DNA of 64,000 bases from Lysinibacillus composti. Lineage in GTDB: Bacteria > Bacillota > Bacilli > Bacillales_A > Planococcaceae. How positions within the stretch are numbered: position 1 is the first letter of the stretch; each line of letters starts with the position of its first letter. Shown one piece after another: positions 17,940 to 26,584 of this stretch. Made by a program: the position numbers and the translations under genes. The notes below the pieces were generated by a model, which saw nothing but the letters and a program-made list of their open reading frames with translations, was not told the DNA's origin and did not search any database. The stretch lies in the NCBI RefSeq assembly GCF_016908465.1, contig NZ_JAFBDY010000007.1, positions 62,001 through 126,000 of the forward strand. The letters are read 5' to 3'.

Positions 17940-17985
17940 GAAAAAGCCGAGACACTCTATAAAACGAGTGCTTCGGCTTTTTTTA
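17940..17985 (+). terminator. Terminator between the XRE-cupin gene and ecsB
   Basis: AAAAGCCGA.GCACTC-type stem: AAAGCCGA (17942) pairs with TCGGCTTT, and CACTC with GAGTG, followed by TTTTTTTA. It lies between converging genes and the A-run on the left side could serve ecsB as well. Confidence 0.85.
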
Positions 17986-19182
17986 GTAAACAGGTGTTGG
18001 ATTTTTCGATACTTTAAATGTTATTTCACTAATAATTAAAATAACCAATGCTGAAACAAAAAATAACGGTTGTCCGATTGAACAAAGCATGACAATGATT
18101 GCTTGAACAATCATAAATAATCTGATTAATTTGTGGACCCCTTTATTTCTCTGATTTTCTTCCACTGGAAATAGCATATCCATTCTAAATTCACTAGATG
18201 ATAATAACGCATATTTTAACTGAATCGTTGTAGCAAAGGAAAGTGCAGCTGCTACAATCCAAGTTACGATAGGGATGTTCACGAAAAACGCAATAATTGC
18301 CGTTATGGCTGTTAAACGGACCCATAAGTAAAAATGATCGTCCGTTCGAACAAAAGTACGGAACACTAAATAACTTTGTGTATTTCTTTTATTAAACGGA
18401 ACAAAATTATAAACAGAATTTAGCCATGAACGACGTCTAATTGACCCTCTTAAATGCGGTACATCGGTAAAGTAATTCGCAAATCGATAGAATCCCATCA
18501 TACGATTTTGTTCTAGTTTAACAAAATGCTCATATGGAATTGGCTGTTCCCTCACCTTTTTCTTTAGTGAAAAATTATAAGCAACCAACAAGATGACATA
18601 TATTAATCCCACTAAAAATCCTGTCGTTAAAACAGTTTGAACCGCCAATATGGAAAGTAATATACGAGCAATTCGATCAATCAGTACATGATTTCCACGA
18701 TTACTGTAACGATAGTTGAACTCGATTTGAACATTACAATACTTTAATAAAATAATTAACAGTAAACCAATCCAAATTTCCGATGTTGATAAATCTGTAA
18801 CAGCATTTAACAATGGAATCGATACTAAGTAAACAACCGCAACTAATCCTATTTGAGACCAAAAAGTCCAATTCAGAGCCTTTTTAAAGTAAACAAACAT
18901 CTTTGACTCAACAGGCAATAAATACACTTGGTCTGGTTCTTTTAACAACGTTACTGGACGACTAAAACCTAAAACTAAGCCAATAATGATTGCTATTAGC
19001 CAAACTGCTGGAAAATCGTGATCTACAACTTTTAGCCATTCACTATATTGATAACCGACCGAGCCAATTACGAACACCATAACAATAGCCAAATGACCTG
19101 TAAAAACATACTTCATGTATTTCTGAACTTCATTCATATAATGAATAAATCTTTTTGACCAAACGCTTTGCAAGTTATTCAT
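17983..19182 (-). CDS. ecsB: EcsB, membrane subunit of the Ecs ABC transporter
   Basis: A 399-residue polytopic protein with about seven to nine membrane segments in three groups and the EcsB landmark region DVPHLRGSIRRRSWL followed by FNKRNTQSYLVFRTFVRTDDHF. It overlaps ecsA by 8 bp, so the two are translated together, as in B. subtilis. Ecs is needed there for normal secretion, competence, sporulation and for intramembrane proteolysis by RasP; its transported substrate has been suggested to be a peptide fragment. Length is close to the B. subtilis protein. The ecsC gene that follows in B. subtilis is absent here. Confidence 0.92.
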   Translation of the reverse strand: MNNLQSVWSKRFIHYMNEVQKYMKYVFTGHLAIVMVFVIGSVGYQYSEWLKVVDHDFPAVWLIAIIIGLVLGFSRPVTLLKEPDQVYLLPVESKMFVYFKKALNWTFWSQIGLVAVVYLVSIPLLNAVTDLSTSEIWIGLLLIILLKYCNVQIEFNYRYSNRGNHVLIDRIARILLSILAVQTVLTTGFLVGLIYVILLVAYNFSLKKKVREQPIPYEHFVKLEQNRMMGFYRFANYFTDVPHLRGSIRRRSWLNSVYNFVPFNKRNTQSYLVFRTFVRTDDHFYLWVRLTAITAIIAFFVNIPIVTWIVAAALSFATTIQLKYALLSSSEFRMDMLFPVEENQRNKGVHKLIRLFMIVQAIIVMLCSIGQPLFFVSALVILIISEITFKVSKNPTPVY

Positions 19183-19915
19183 TGTCTTGCTCCTTCGTCA
19201 TGGCAATATATAAATCGTCCAGTGTTGCATTTGGCATATTAAACGCTTTACGTAAATCAGCCATTGTCCCTTGAGCACGAACTCGGCCTTCATGGAGTAA
19301 AATAATTCGATCACAATGTTTTTCAGCTGTCGATAAAATATGTGTAGACATTAATACGGAAGCACCCTGATGTTTCTTTTCATCCATTTGATCAAGTAAA
19401 GATTGAATACCGAGTGGATCTAGTCCAACAAACGGTTCGTCAATAATATAAAGCGAAGGATTTACAAGAAACGCACACATAATCATTACTTTTTGGCGCA
19501 TCCCTTTTGAGAAATGTGAAGGGAACCAATTTAGTCGTTTTTCCATTCGGAATTCTTTCAATAAAATTTCTGATCTTTCTTTTAATGTTTTTTCATCAAT
19601 ACCGTAAGCCATTGCTGTTAACTCTAAATGTTCTTTTAATGTTAACTCTTCATATAAGACAGGTGTTTCTGGAATATATGAAAATGAAGAACGGTACTGA
19701 TCCATATTTTCCTTTAACGTTACACCGTTCAAGCGAATTTCACCATTTTGCGGAAGGAGTGTCCCGATAATATGCTTGATGGTTGTACTCTTCCCTGCTC
19801 CGTTTAAGCCAATTAATCCTACAAGCTCACCTTTTTCAATTGCAAAAGATAGATCTTTTATTACGGGTTTTCTTGTATATCCACCTGTAACATCTTTTAG
19901 TTGTAGCACTGTCAT
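19175..19915 (-). CDS. ecsA: EcsA, ATPase of the Ecs ABC transporter
   Basis: The 246-residue ATPase carries Walker A GLNGAGKST, the EcsA-typical LKDVTGGYTRKPVIKDLSF start, the signature FSKGMRQKVMIM and Walker B SLYIIDEPFVGLDP. The ATG at 19915 is eight bases after AGGAG; a GTG nine bases upstream overlaps that site and is less likely. It is divergent from hit, the same arrangement as in B. subtilis, with an 104-bp shared promoter region. Together with EcsB it forms an ABC complex affecting regulated proteolysis and protein export, a theme shared with prsA and scoC nearby. Confidence 0.94.
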   Translation of the reverse strand: MTVLQLKDVTGGYTRKPVIKDLSFAIEKGELVGLIGLNGAGKSTTIKHIIGTLLPQNGEIRLNGVTLKENMDQYRSSFSYIPETPVLYEELTLKEHLELTAMAYGIDEKTLKERSEILLKEFRMEKRLNWFPSHFSKGMRQKVMIMCAFLVNPSLYIIDEPFVGLDPLGIQSLLDQMDEKKHQGASVLMSTHILSTAEKHCDRIILLHEGRVRAQGTMADLRKAFNMPNATLDDLYIAMTKEQDNE

Positions 19916-20019
19916 TTTAGTCACTCCTATTCTTGTTATCAGTTTAGCAAAAAAAGCGAATGGAATCAGTTCTCATATGTTAAAATGAATACAAAACTTG
20001 TCATGAGAGGATGTTTTTT

Positions 20020-20445
20020 ATGAATGATTGCATTTTTTGTAAGATCGTTGATGGTACAATTCCAAGCACAAAAGTCTATGAAGATGAAAACGTATATGCA
20101 TTTATGGATGTTTCCCCTTTAACAAAAGGACACACATTACTTGTCCCAAAAACGCATGTGAAAGATCTTTTTGAAATGCCGGAAGAAGTAGCAGCGAATC
20201 TTTATGCTGTTGCACCTAAAATTGCAAATGCCATTAAATCAGCTTTTAATCCTGCTGGTCTAAATACAATCAATAATAACGGCGCTTTTGCTGGTCAAAC
20301 TGTTTTCCATTACCACCTGCATTTCATTCCTCGTTATGATGAAACAGATGGCTTAAAAGTAAAATGGGAAACAAAACAAAGTGAATTTACACCTGACGTA
20401 TTAGGACAAGTTGCTGCACAAATTAAAGAAAACCTTAATTCTTAA
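20020..20445 (+). CDS. hit: HIT-family nucleotide-binding protein
   Basis: The 141-residue protein contains the catalytic triad motif HYHLHFIPRY and the N-terminal CIFCKIVDGTIPSTKVYED. HIT hydrolases of this branch (HinT-like) cleave nucleoside phosphoramidates or related aminoacyl-AMP compounds. CxxC near the start plus a downstream His may bind zinc. I choose ATG 20020, nine bases after GAGAGG; ATG 20011 follows the site directly. It is transcribed away from ecsA, as in B. subtilis, where hit is the ecs neighbour. Confidence 0.93.
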   Translation: MNDCIFCKIVDGTIPSTKVYEDENVYAFMDVSPLTKGHTLLVPKTHVKDLFEMPEEVAANLYAVAPKIANAIKSAFNPAGLNTINNNGAFAGQTVFHYHLHFIPRYDETDGLKVKWETKQSEFTPDVLGQVAAQIKENLNS

Positions 20446-20466
20446 TAATTGGTTTTAAGTATGCTT

Positions 20467-20504
20467 TTCACTGCTCTAATATTCATTGGAGTAGTGAAAT
20501 TATT
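20467..20504 (+). terminator. Terminator after hit
   Basis: TTCACTGCTC pairs with GAGTAGTGAA across an AT-rich loop, followed by ATTATTTTT. Confidence 0.65.
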
Positions 20505-20583
20505 TTTATAGTATTCTATTATAAGAGGTTGCAAATTATATCTAATAATATTAAAATCATCTTAAGTTTTCGCTAACGGCAAT

Positions 20584-20631
20584 GAGTGCACGTTAGGAAA
20601 ATCAAAAAGAGCTTAGTAGAGGAGAGCAAAG
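20584..20631 (+). promoter_or_regulatory. Probable TRAP (MtrB) binding site over the trpP ribosome binding site
   Basis: Five NAG triplets occur with exact 2-nt spacers: GAG 20609, TAG 20614, GAG 20619, GAG 20624 and AAG 20629, ending three bases before the trpP ATG and covering its GAGGAG ribosome binding site. Two more triplets lie upstream (GAG 20584, TAG 20594). In B. subtilis, tryptophan-loaded TRAP blocks trpP translation by binding such triplets at this place. Whether this organism has mtrB cannot be seen here. Confidence 0.75.
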
Positions 20632-20633
20632 AA

Positions 20634-21161
20634 ATGAATACGAAAAATTTAGTTTTAATGGCGCTTTTAGTTGGTGTTGGTACGGCTTTATATTTAGTCA
20701 TCCCTGGCATTAATGGAGGCATGAAGCCAGACTTTATGTTAACAATGATGATTATTGGCATTCTTTTATTCCCAACTGTTAAAGAAACATTTTTAATTTC
20801 AGTTGCAACTGGTGTTTTGTCTGGTTTATTCTCAACATTCCCAGGAGGATTTGTTCCAAACGTTATTGATAAAGCAGTAACTGGCTTTGTAGTATTAGCA
20901 GTTGTGCTTGTGCTTCGCCACTTCGTACAAAAAATTGCAGTATCAACTGTTTTAGTTGGATTAGGTACAATGTTATCAGGTTCTGTTTTCTTATCAATGG
21001 CCTTAGCACTAACAGAAGTACCAATTGATTTCGCGGTAATGTTTGCTACAGTTGTTTTACCAGCTGTCGTAATGAATGCAATTGCATTTGTCATTATCTA
21101 TCCAATTATTACGAACCTATTAAAACGTTCTAACTTTCAAACAAGTGTTACTAGAGCATAA
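20634..21161 (+). CDS. trpP: Tryptophan transporter TrpP
   Basis: The 175-residue membrane protein begins MNTKNLVLMALLVGVGTALY and contains GGMKPDFMLTMMIIGIL and FPGGFVPNVIDKAVTGF, with five to six membrane segments. It matches the small single-component tryptophan uptake protein TrpP (YhaG) of Bacillus, an ECF-substrate-binding-like fold. It lies between hit and yhaH as in B. subtilis. The start at 20634 is preceded by GAGGAG, which is overlapped by the TRAP-like triplets, so translation is probably repressed by tryptophan. The ATG at 20586 lacks a ribosome binding site. A terminator follows. Confidence 0.92.
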   Translation: MNTKNLVLMALLVGVGTALYLVIPGINGGMKPDFMLTMMIIGILLFPTVKETFLISVATGVLSGLFSTFPGGFVPNVIDKAVTGFVVLAVVLVLRHFVQKIAVSTVLVGLGTMLSGSVFLSMALALTEVPIDFAVMFATVVLPAVVMNAIAFVIIYPIITNLLKRSNFQTSVTRA

Positions 21162-21180
21162 TTAATTTAAGTTTTAAAAC

Positions 21181-21226
21181 CTGAAGCTACTTAATGTACA
21201 TTTCCATTAAGTAGCTTCTTTTTCAT
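21181..21226 (+). terminator. Terminator after trpP
   Basis: GAAGCTACTTAATG pairs perfectly with CATTAAGTAGCTTC, followed by TTTTT. Confidence 0.92.
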
Positions 21227-21302
21227 TTTCTTATTTCATGGTTTAATAAGGGTAGAAAAAGGAAACTTTCTTATTAGGGATCACACAAAGGAGATGATGT
21301 AC

Positions 21303-21680
21303 ATGAAAGCAAAACCATTTTTAATTGGTCTATCTGCAGGTATACTCGGCGGAATGACAGCTATACTTTTCACTGCTCCACAATCAGGGAAAGAACTACG
21401 CACTAATGTAAGGTACAACTCAGTTAAAGCGAAAGATGACCTTTTGAATGTAAAAAAACAGGTTGTCCAAGTAAAAGAATCCGTTTCTACACTAAAAAGC
21501 GAAGCAAGAAATAATATACCGAAAATAATTAGTGAACTTAAAGAGTCAATTACTAAATATAAACAAGAAATCGAACCACAAACTGAAAAACTAAAACAAG
21601 AAATAGAAAGTTTACAGCAATCTATTACAGAAATCGAGAATAATTTATCAGAAGCAAATAATAAAAAAGAAAATAAATAA
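21303..21680 (+). CDS. yhaH: YtxH-domain protein (YhaH-like)
   Basis: A 125-residue protein with one N-terminal membrane segment (KPFLIGLSAGILGGMTAILF) followed by APQSGKELR, the YtxH-domain signature, and then about 85 residues of charged coiled coil (KQEIEPQTEKLKQEIESLQ). B. subtilis has the general-stress-associated YhaH at this position. It is probably membrane-anchored with a cytoplasmic coiled coil. I start at ATG 21303, nine bases after AAAGGAG; two closer ATGs abut the site. Its function is unknown. Confidence 0.85.
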   Translation: MKAKPFLIGLSAGILGGMTAILFTAPQSGKELRTNVRYNSVKAKDDLLNVKKQVVQVKESVSTLKSEARNNIPKIISELKESITKYKQEIEPQTEKLKQEIESLQQSITEIENNLSEANNKKENK

Positions 21681-21862
21681 CAAAAACCTGTAGTACTTTT
21701 TACCCAAAACAAACCTAATTCGCAACCCACGATCTACTATTTTTATCATAAAATAGTATTTTTAAAACATGTTTCAATTATTCAATTTTTCTAACTTTAA
21801 ACTTTTTTCTTTTATTGCTATAATATTTAAAACAAACGCTACGAAAGAAGAAGGTGAATGGT

Positions 21863-22417
21863 TTGTCTGGAGAATCTTATACAATGAAAGATGCTATGCT
21901 TTACAGTCAAAGAGTTGCGCAATTATCTAAGGCACTTTGGAAAGCGGTTGAAAAAGATTGGCAGAATTGGATTAAGCCTTACGATTTAAACATTAACGAA
22001 CATCATATTCTATGGATTTCATTCCATTTGAAAGGTGCATCAATTTCAGATATTGCTAGATTCGGTGTAATGCACGTTTCAACTGCTTTTAACTTTTCTA
22101 AGAAATTAGAAGAACGCGGGTATTTAACTTTCTCTAAACGAGATGATGACAAACGTAACACATATGTAGATTTAACTGACGAAGGCAATGCGTTAATTCT
22201 TAAAATGTACGATCATTATCATGATTCTAACCATTCAATCATAGATGGATCACTGCCATTAAAAGAATTGTATGGTAGATTCCCAGAATTTTTAGATGTT
22301 ATGGCTGTTATTCGAAACATCTATGGTGAAGATTTTATTGAAATTTTTGACCGTTCCTTCAGTAATTTTAAAAGTTCACTTGAAGAGCATGAAGACCGTT
22401 TAATCGCTAGAAGCTAG
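21863..22417 (+). CDS. scoC: MarR-family regulator ScoC (Hpr)
   Basis: The protein is a clear ScoC/Hpr: [52 protein letters not shown] and KRNTYVDLT are near identical to the B. subtilis protein. ScoC binds promoters of exoprotease, sporulation and peptide-transport genes as a transition-state repressor. At about 184 residues it is slightly shorter at the C-terminus than the 203 residues of B. subtilis. TTG 21863 has AAGGTG six bases ahead; GTG 21854 overlaps that site. It lies between yhaH and prsA as in B. subtilis, and a terminator follows. Confidence 0.95.
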   Translation: MSGESYTMKDAMLYSQRVAQLSKALWKAVEKDWQNWIKPYDLNINEHHILWISFHLKGASISDIARFGVMHVSTAFNFSKKLEERGYLTFSKRDDDKRNTYVDLTDEGNALILKMYDHYHDSNHSIIDGSLPLKELYGRFPEFLDVMAVIRNIYGEDFIEIFDRSFSNFKSSLEEHEDRLIARS

Positions 22418-22522
22418 AGAGTTTTGTAGAATAACAGGCTACATTTATTTAATGAAAGATGATGGTACTTCTTTTATTAAAATGTGAACAAAGAATAAAT
22501 TGTTAATTTCATGTCAACATTT

Positions 22523-22553
22523 TGGGATGAGTGTAGTAATACACTCATTTTTT
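22523..22553 (+). terminator. Terminator after scoC
   Basis: GATGAGTGT pairs with ACACTCATT around AGTAAT, followed by TTTTTTG. Confidence 0.8.
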
Positions 22554-22596
22554 GTTTACAATAATCTTTATCTTAAAATTTTAAGGAGTATCATAC

Positions 22597-23133
22597 ATGC
22601 ATTGCTGGAAAACAATTAATGTCCAACGAGAATATGGACCAACCAGATTAGCAATATTGTGTTCCATTATTTTTGTGATTGTATTTTCCTTTTCGTTCGT
22701 ATTTCTAAGCCCATTACCTCCTGCAATATATAATGATGACTTTATATGGGTCTTTTTTATTTGTATTTTTGTACTTTACCCGATCCATAAATTGGTTCAT
22801 TATTATTCGTTATTTAACTATAGAAAGAACGTTAAGATTAAAGTACGTTTTGAATTAATTCTAATTATTAACATTCGAATCAAAAACATGATTCCTAAAA
22901 AAAGGTACATTTTTACACTTCTCTCACCTTTTTTAATTTTAAATTCAGCGTTAATTATGGTTACACTTTTTTATCCGCAGTATTCGCATTATAGCTGCAT
23001 ACTCCTCGCCATGCATTGCAGTATTTGTTTAATTGATTTGTTATTTGTTATAGACCTGGTAGGTGCACCTAAAGAAGCAGTAATCGAGGAAACTCCAAAG
23101 GGATATGAAATTTTAGTACCACCAAATTTTTAA
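22597..23133 (+). CDS. DUF3267-like membrane protein
   Basis: The 178-residue protein has about four membrane segments (residues about 20-40, 50-66, 110-130, 135-155) and the phrase LYPIHKLVHYYSLF at about 61-74. DUF3267 proteins usually carry HExxH in this place and are thought of as membrane metallopeptidase-like; here the Glu is Lys (HKLVH), so peptidase activity is doubtful. The C-terminus ends in GYEILVPPNF. A strong AAGGAG site precedes the ATG. It lies between scoC and prsA, with a small membrane protein after it. The family assignment is from pattern memory. Confidence 0.6.
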   Translation: MHCWKTINVQREYGPTRLAILCSIIFVIVFSFSFVFLSPLPPAIYNDDFIWVFFICIFVLYPIHKLVHYYSLFNYRKNVKIKVRFELILIINIRIKNMIPKKRYIFTLLSPFLILNSALIMVTLFYPQYSHYSCILLAMHCSICLIDLLFVIDLVGAPKEAVIEETPKGYEILVPPNF

Positions 23134-23203
23134 TGGCTATACACTTGTCATTTATTAACATCATTGATATTCTTAAAGGAAGTGAGAGAGGGGAGGAATA
23201 GAC

Positions 23204-23389
23204 TTGCTACTATTAGTTGTAGTGCTATTCTCGTGTGTTTATTTATTACAAATAAACAGAATGACATATGCACTTTGTATTCAAAAAGAAATCCCTGAAG
23301 AGAGACACCCCAAAATATTCCGAACTATAAATGTTCTTATTACGATCTTATTAGTTTCTTTTTATATTGAAGTTTCTGTTGCAATGTAA
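23204..23389 (+). CDS. Small two-helix membrane protein, unknown
   Basis: This 61-residue protein starts at TTG after a strong GGGGAGGAA site and has two membrane segments (residues 1-16 and about 43-59) joined by a charged loop (QKEIPEERHPKIFRT). I do not recognise a family. It follows the DUF3267-like gene by 70 bp on the same strand and a terminator-like hairpin lies just after, so it reads as the last gene of that short unit. Confidence 0.6.
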   Translation: MLLLVVVLFSCVYLLQINRMTYALCIQKEIPEERHPKIFRTINVLITILLVSFYIEVSVAM

Positions 23390-23399
23390 AACAAAGTAA

Positions 23400-23442
23400 A
23401 AAAGAAGCTAAAGGTTTTTTTAATCCCTTTAGCCTCTTTTCA
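23400..23442 (+). terminator. Terminator-like hairpin after the small membrane protein gene
   Basis: GAAGCTAAAGG pairs with CCTTTAGCCTC around a T-rich loop, followed by TTTTC. It lies between converging genes and could act in both directions. Confidence 0.6.
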
Positions 23443-23458
23443 AATTGCGCAATTTAGA

Positions 23459-23557
23459 TTAGTACATGAACGCTGCACCAACGATAATTAATAAAATGAA
23501 TAATACAACTAGAAGCGCGAAGCCACTGTTGTAACCGCCGCCGTAAGAACTACCCAT
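23459..23557 (-). CDS. YjcZ/SscA-type small sporulation protein
   Basis: A 32-residue peptide: a short Gly/Ser/Tyr leader (SSYGGGYNSG) and then one hydrophobic helix FALLVVLFILLIIVGAA. This is the pattern of the YjcZ-family sporulation proteins, which includes the small spore coat assembly protein SscA encoded near prsA in B. subtilis. GGAGGTG lies five bases ahead of the ATG. Because of its size it is missed by standard gene calling. Made in the mother cell late in sporulation if it behaves like SscA; that is inference. Confidence 0.8.
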   Translation of the reverse strand: MGSSYGGGYNSGFALLVVLFILLIIVGAAFMY

Positions 23558-23693
23558 CTCGAACACCTCCTTTCAAAGTCTATATTATTCAACGGAGTTA
23601 TTCGAATCTAGGCAAGGGACATGGAACCGTTTCGTTTTTTTTACGTTTTTGTTATAGTTAACATATTTAAATACGAGGAGAGTTTATATTAAT

Positions 23694-24581
23694 ATGAAAA
23701 AGACATTTATGGCACTAACGCTTGCTACTTCTGTATTCGCACTTTCAGCATGTGGAAATACAGGTGATGAAGTCGTTGTATCATCAGAATATGGCGATAT
23801 CACTAAAGATCAATTTTACGATGAAATTAAATCACTTGCTGGTAATGCATTACTTGAACAAGTAGTTATCGAACAAATTTTAGAAAACAACTATAAAGTG
23901 ACAGATGAAGAAGTTGACGAACAGTTCAATTCAATGAAAGAACAATACGGTGATTCTTTTGCATCTGTATTAGAAGCAAATGGTTTAACTGAGAAAGCAT
24001 TTAAAGACAACGTACGCTTCTCTCTTCTACAAGAAAAAGCCATTAAAGACGTAGAAGTAACAGATGAAGAAATTAAAAAATATTACGACCAAGCAAAATA
24101 TGAGTTAAATGCGCGTCATATTTTAGTAGCTGATGAAAAAACGGCTAAAGAAGTGGAAGATAAACTTAAAAAAGGTGAAGATTTCGCTAAATTAGCAAAA
24201 GAATATTCTCAAGATGGCTCAGCTGCAGAAGGTGGAGAATTAGGTTGGTTCACAGTTGGAACTATGGTTCCGGAATTTAACGATGCAGCATATGCTCTTG
24301 AATTAAACAAAGTAAGTGAACCAGTTAAAACTGAATTCGGTTACCATATTATTGAAATTACGGACAAGCGTGAAGTAAAAGACTATGGTACTTTAGAAGA
24401 GAAAAAAGATGAAATCAAAGAAACAATCGCGGCAACTAAAGGTGATTGGGATGCAAAAGTTGCTGAGTTAGTTAAAGATGCAAAAGTCAATATTAAAGAT
24501 GAAGATTTAAAAAGCGCTTTAAATAAATACGACACTTCTTCAAAAGATTCTAAAGAAGAAGAAAAAGCAGCTGAAAAATAA
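23694..24581 (+). CDS. prsA: Foldase lipoprotein PrsA (peptidyl-prolyl isomerase)
   Basis: The 295-residue precursor has a lipoprotein signal ending in ALSAC (mature Cys at 20), an N-terminal chaperone-like helical part, and a parvulin PPIase domain at about residues 136-226 (NARHILVADEKTAKEVEDKL, GELGWFTVGTMVPEF, TEFGYHIIEITDKRE, read in parts). The C-terminal chaperone region and the Lys/Glu-rich tail (KDSKEEEKAAEK) follow. PrsA folds secreted proteins on the outside of the membrane and is essential in B. subtilis. GAGGAGAG precedes the ATG. Its position next to scoC is conserved. Confidence 0.95.
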   Translation: MKKTFMALTLATSVFALSACGNTGDEVVVSSEYGDITKDQFYDEIKSLAGNALLEQVVIEQILENNYKVTDEEVDEQFNSMKEQYGDSFASVLEANGLTEKAFKDNVRFSLLQEKAIKDVEVTDEEIKKYYDQAKYELNARHILVADEKTAKEVEDKLKKGEDFAKLAKEYSQDGSAAEGGELGWFTVGTMVPEFNDAAYALELNKVSEPVKTEFGYHIIEITDKREVKDYGTLEEKKDEIKETIAATKGDWDAKVAELVKDAKVNIKDEDLKSALNKYDTSSKDSKEEEKAAEK

Positions 24582-24583
24582 TA

Positions 24584-24625
24584 AAAAAACGCGTAACTCC
24601 TTTATAAGGGGTACGCGTTTTTTTA
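24584..24625 (+). terminator. Terminator after prsA
   Basis: AAAACGCGTA pairs with TACGCGTTTT, with a partly paired loop, followed by TTTTATTT. Confidence 0.9.
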
Positions 24626-24703
24626 TTTAATCCGTCTTAGCTTAACGAATTTGTATTGTTCTCTCCTTGTTTAAAAGGTGTGAGACATCTACTGAATGAA
24701 AAA

Positions 24704-25036
24704 TTATATTTTCTTAACGAACTCTGATTTTAATTTCATCGCACCAAAGCCATCGATTTTACAATCAATGTTATGGTCACCTTCGACTAGTCGGATATTT
24801 TTAACTTTTGTTCCGATTTTTAATGTTGAAGAACTACCCTTTACTTTTAAGTCTTTGATGACAGATACAGTATCTCCATCTTGTAACAGATTGCCATTGA
24901 AATCTTTTACAACTAGAGACGTTTCTTCCACCGCATCCTCCTCAGACCATTCATAAGCACATTCAGGGCAAACATACAAATCGCCATCTAAATATGTATA
25001 TTCCGAGTTACACTTTGGACAGTTTGGTAAATTCAA
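24704..25036 (-). CDS. yjdM: Zinc-ribbon protein YjdM (PhnA family)
   Basis: The 110-residue protein has an N-terminal zinc ribbon (CPKC at 7-10, CPEC at 23-26) and the C-terminal PhnA/YjdM domain with [37 protein letters not shown] (read in parts) and [13 protein letters not shown]. The family was once linked to phosphonate use by name only; its function is unknown. Translation begins at TTG after AAAGGGG. It is convergent with prsA and 105 bp downstream of yhaM. Confidence 0.88.
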   Translation of the reverse strand: MNLPNCPKCNSEYTYLDGDLYVCPECAYEWSEEDAVEETSLVVKDFNGNLLQDGDTVSVIKDLKVKGSSSTLKIGTKVKNIRLVEGDHNIDCKIDGFGAMKLKSEFVKKI

Positions 25037-25141
25037 TTTTATGAACCCCTTTTCATTAATTTTCTATAAGTTTTATATTAGCTTTTTCTAAGGTAACATA
25101 CTTAAATTCTATTATGAATGAAGTTTCGTCAATACTATACT

Positions 25142-26080
25142 TTATTCAAAAGTCGGTTTGTAAAAAGAACGATTATCTAACGCAAATAGTCTTTCAGTAA
25201 ATTCACCAGGTTTAGTTTTTGATAGAGCTCTAGTTAGCATGTTCATTTTCGCATCAACATTATCAATATAATGCAAAATTTCAGCTTCTTGAATCATCGG
25301 TTTTTTCGGGCTTCCCCATTCTTCTTTCCCGTGATGCGACAAAACGATATGTTTTAAAATCGTTACTTCCTCTCCATCAATCTCTAACTCTTTTGCTGCC
25401 TGCCCTATTTCATCAACCATAATGGAAATATGGCCTAATAAATTCCCTTCGATCGTATAGGTTGTCGCAATGGGACCAGAAAGTTCTTTGACTTTACCGA
25501 TATCGTGCAAAATGATACCAGAATAAATCAAATCTTTATTTAACGTTGGGTAAAGGTCACAAATGGCTTTCCCTAATCGCAACATCGAAACAACATGATC
25601 AAGTAATCCTGAGGCATAATCATGGTGGTTTTTAGAGGCAGCTGGGAAAACTAAAATTTCTGGTTGATATTTTTTAATCATATATCTTGTAATTCTTGAT
25701 ATATTTGGATTTTTAATTTCAAAGAAAAACTGAGTTAGCTCTTCAAAAAGTTGTTCTTTCGGTGTAGTCGAAGATGGTAATAAATCATGGATTTGAACTC
25801 CCTCTTCAGGCTTAGCTACACGAATCTGCTTAATGCGAAGTTGATTTTTTCCACGGTAATCATGGATTTCCCCACCGACACGTACAATCACTTCAGCTTG
25901 GTATTTTTGTTCATGTTCTTCATTTGTATCCCATAACTTTGCTTCAATATCGCCACTCTTATCCTGTAAAATGAGTGTCATAAAAGGTTTTCCAACAGTG
26001 GTTACCCCTTTGGTTGCCTGTTTAATTAATAAAAACTGATCTACTGGTTCCCCTGCCTGGAGTTGCGTAATACCTTTCAT
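25142..26080 (-). CDS. yhaM: 3'-5' exoribonuclease YhaM
   Basis: The 312-residue protein has an N-terminal OB-fold nucleic-acid-binding domain ([19 protein letters not shown], then DIEAKLWD) and a C-terminal HD phosphohydrolase-type domain with [26 protein letters not shown] and the later [10 protein letters not shown] and D in [10 protein letters not shown]. In B. subtilis YhaM is a Mn2+-dependent 3'-5' exoribonuclease involved in RNA turnover. Length is essentially that of the B. subtilis protein (314). AAGGAGGGG lies before the ATG. It is divergent from yhzD. Confidence 0.94.
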   Translation of the reverse strand: MKGITQLQAGEPVDQFLLIKQATKGVTTVGKPFMTLILQDKSGDIEAKLWDTNEEHEQKYQAEVIVRVGGEIHDYRGKNQLRIKQIRVAKPEEGVQIHDLLPSSTTPKEQLFEELTQFFFEIKNPNISRITRYMIKKYQPEILVFPAASKNHHDYASGLLDHVVSMLRLGKAICDLYPTLNKDLIYSGIILHDIGKVKELSGPIATTYTIEGNLLGHISIMVDEIGQAAKELEIDGEEVTILKHIVLSHHGKEEWGSPKKPMIQEAEILHYIDNVDAKMNMLTRALSKTKPGEFTERLFALDNRSFYKPTFE

Positions 26081-26252
26081 AAAGAAACCCCTCCTTTTAT
26101 CTACAATCGATTTATACTATTCATCAATTAATATTGTACCATGTGACATTCACTCATAGTACGAAAACATCACTATCTATACTTTTTTAGGACATGATGT
26201 TAATTTAATTTTCATATATAATTGTAAATATCTACAAGGGAAAGGATGGGAT

Positions 26253-26441
26253 ATGATGGAGAATTATCGTTTCACAGCATTTGAAAAGTCGGGGAAGGTT
26301 TTATTTGATGAAGTATGGAGCTTTGAAAATGAAGCAAAGGCAAAAGCTGAAGGACAAAAAGAAATTGAATTAAGAGGCGTAGCAGCTCAAACACATCGTC
26401 TAGTAAATTCAGCAGGAAAACTAATACTCTTTCATGTCTAA
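26253..26441 (+). CDS. yhzD: YhzD-like small protein
   Basis: A 62-residue acidic/basic mixed protein: YRFTAFEKSGKVLFDEVW, then KAKAEGQKEIELRG and THRLVNSAGKLILFHV. It resembles the YhzD family of Bacillales, encoded next to yhaM in B. subtilis. Function unknown. AAAGGATGGG precedes two adjacent ATG codons (26253 and 26256). The bases after it, to 26527, hold no gene. Confidence 0.75.
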   Translation: MMENYRFTAFEKSGKVLFDEVWSFENEAKAKAEGQKEIELRGVAAQTHRLVNSAGKLILFHV

Positions 26442-26527
26442 TCGATTATCGTTTTAGTCTGAAAAATAACTTCTTGATGATGTTCCTTTTCGGATGCCAT
26501 TTCCTCACATTTTAAACTTCATTACAC

Positions 26528-26573
26528 AGATAAAAAGGCTGATTAGAATCAAAATTTCTAAGCAGCCTCTACC
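26528..26573 (-). terminator. Terminator of the enoyl-CoA hydratase gene
   Basis: On the minus strand AGGCTGCTTAGAA pairs with TTCTAATCAGCCT (one mismatch) and is followed by TTTTTATC. Confidence 0.85.
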
Positions 26574-26584
26574 ACTATTTAAAT

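Noticed and set aside
20573-21094. 173-codon minus-strand frame opposite trpP
   Set aside because: Antisense shadow of the membrane protein gene; Thr/Asn-rich composition is typical of such shadows.
21281-21730. 149-codon minus-strand frame opposite yhaH
   Set aside because: Shadow frame with Ser/Cys/Phe-rich composition and no ribosome binding site.
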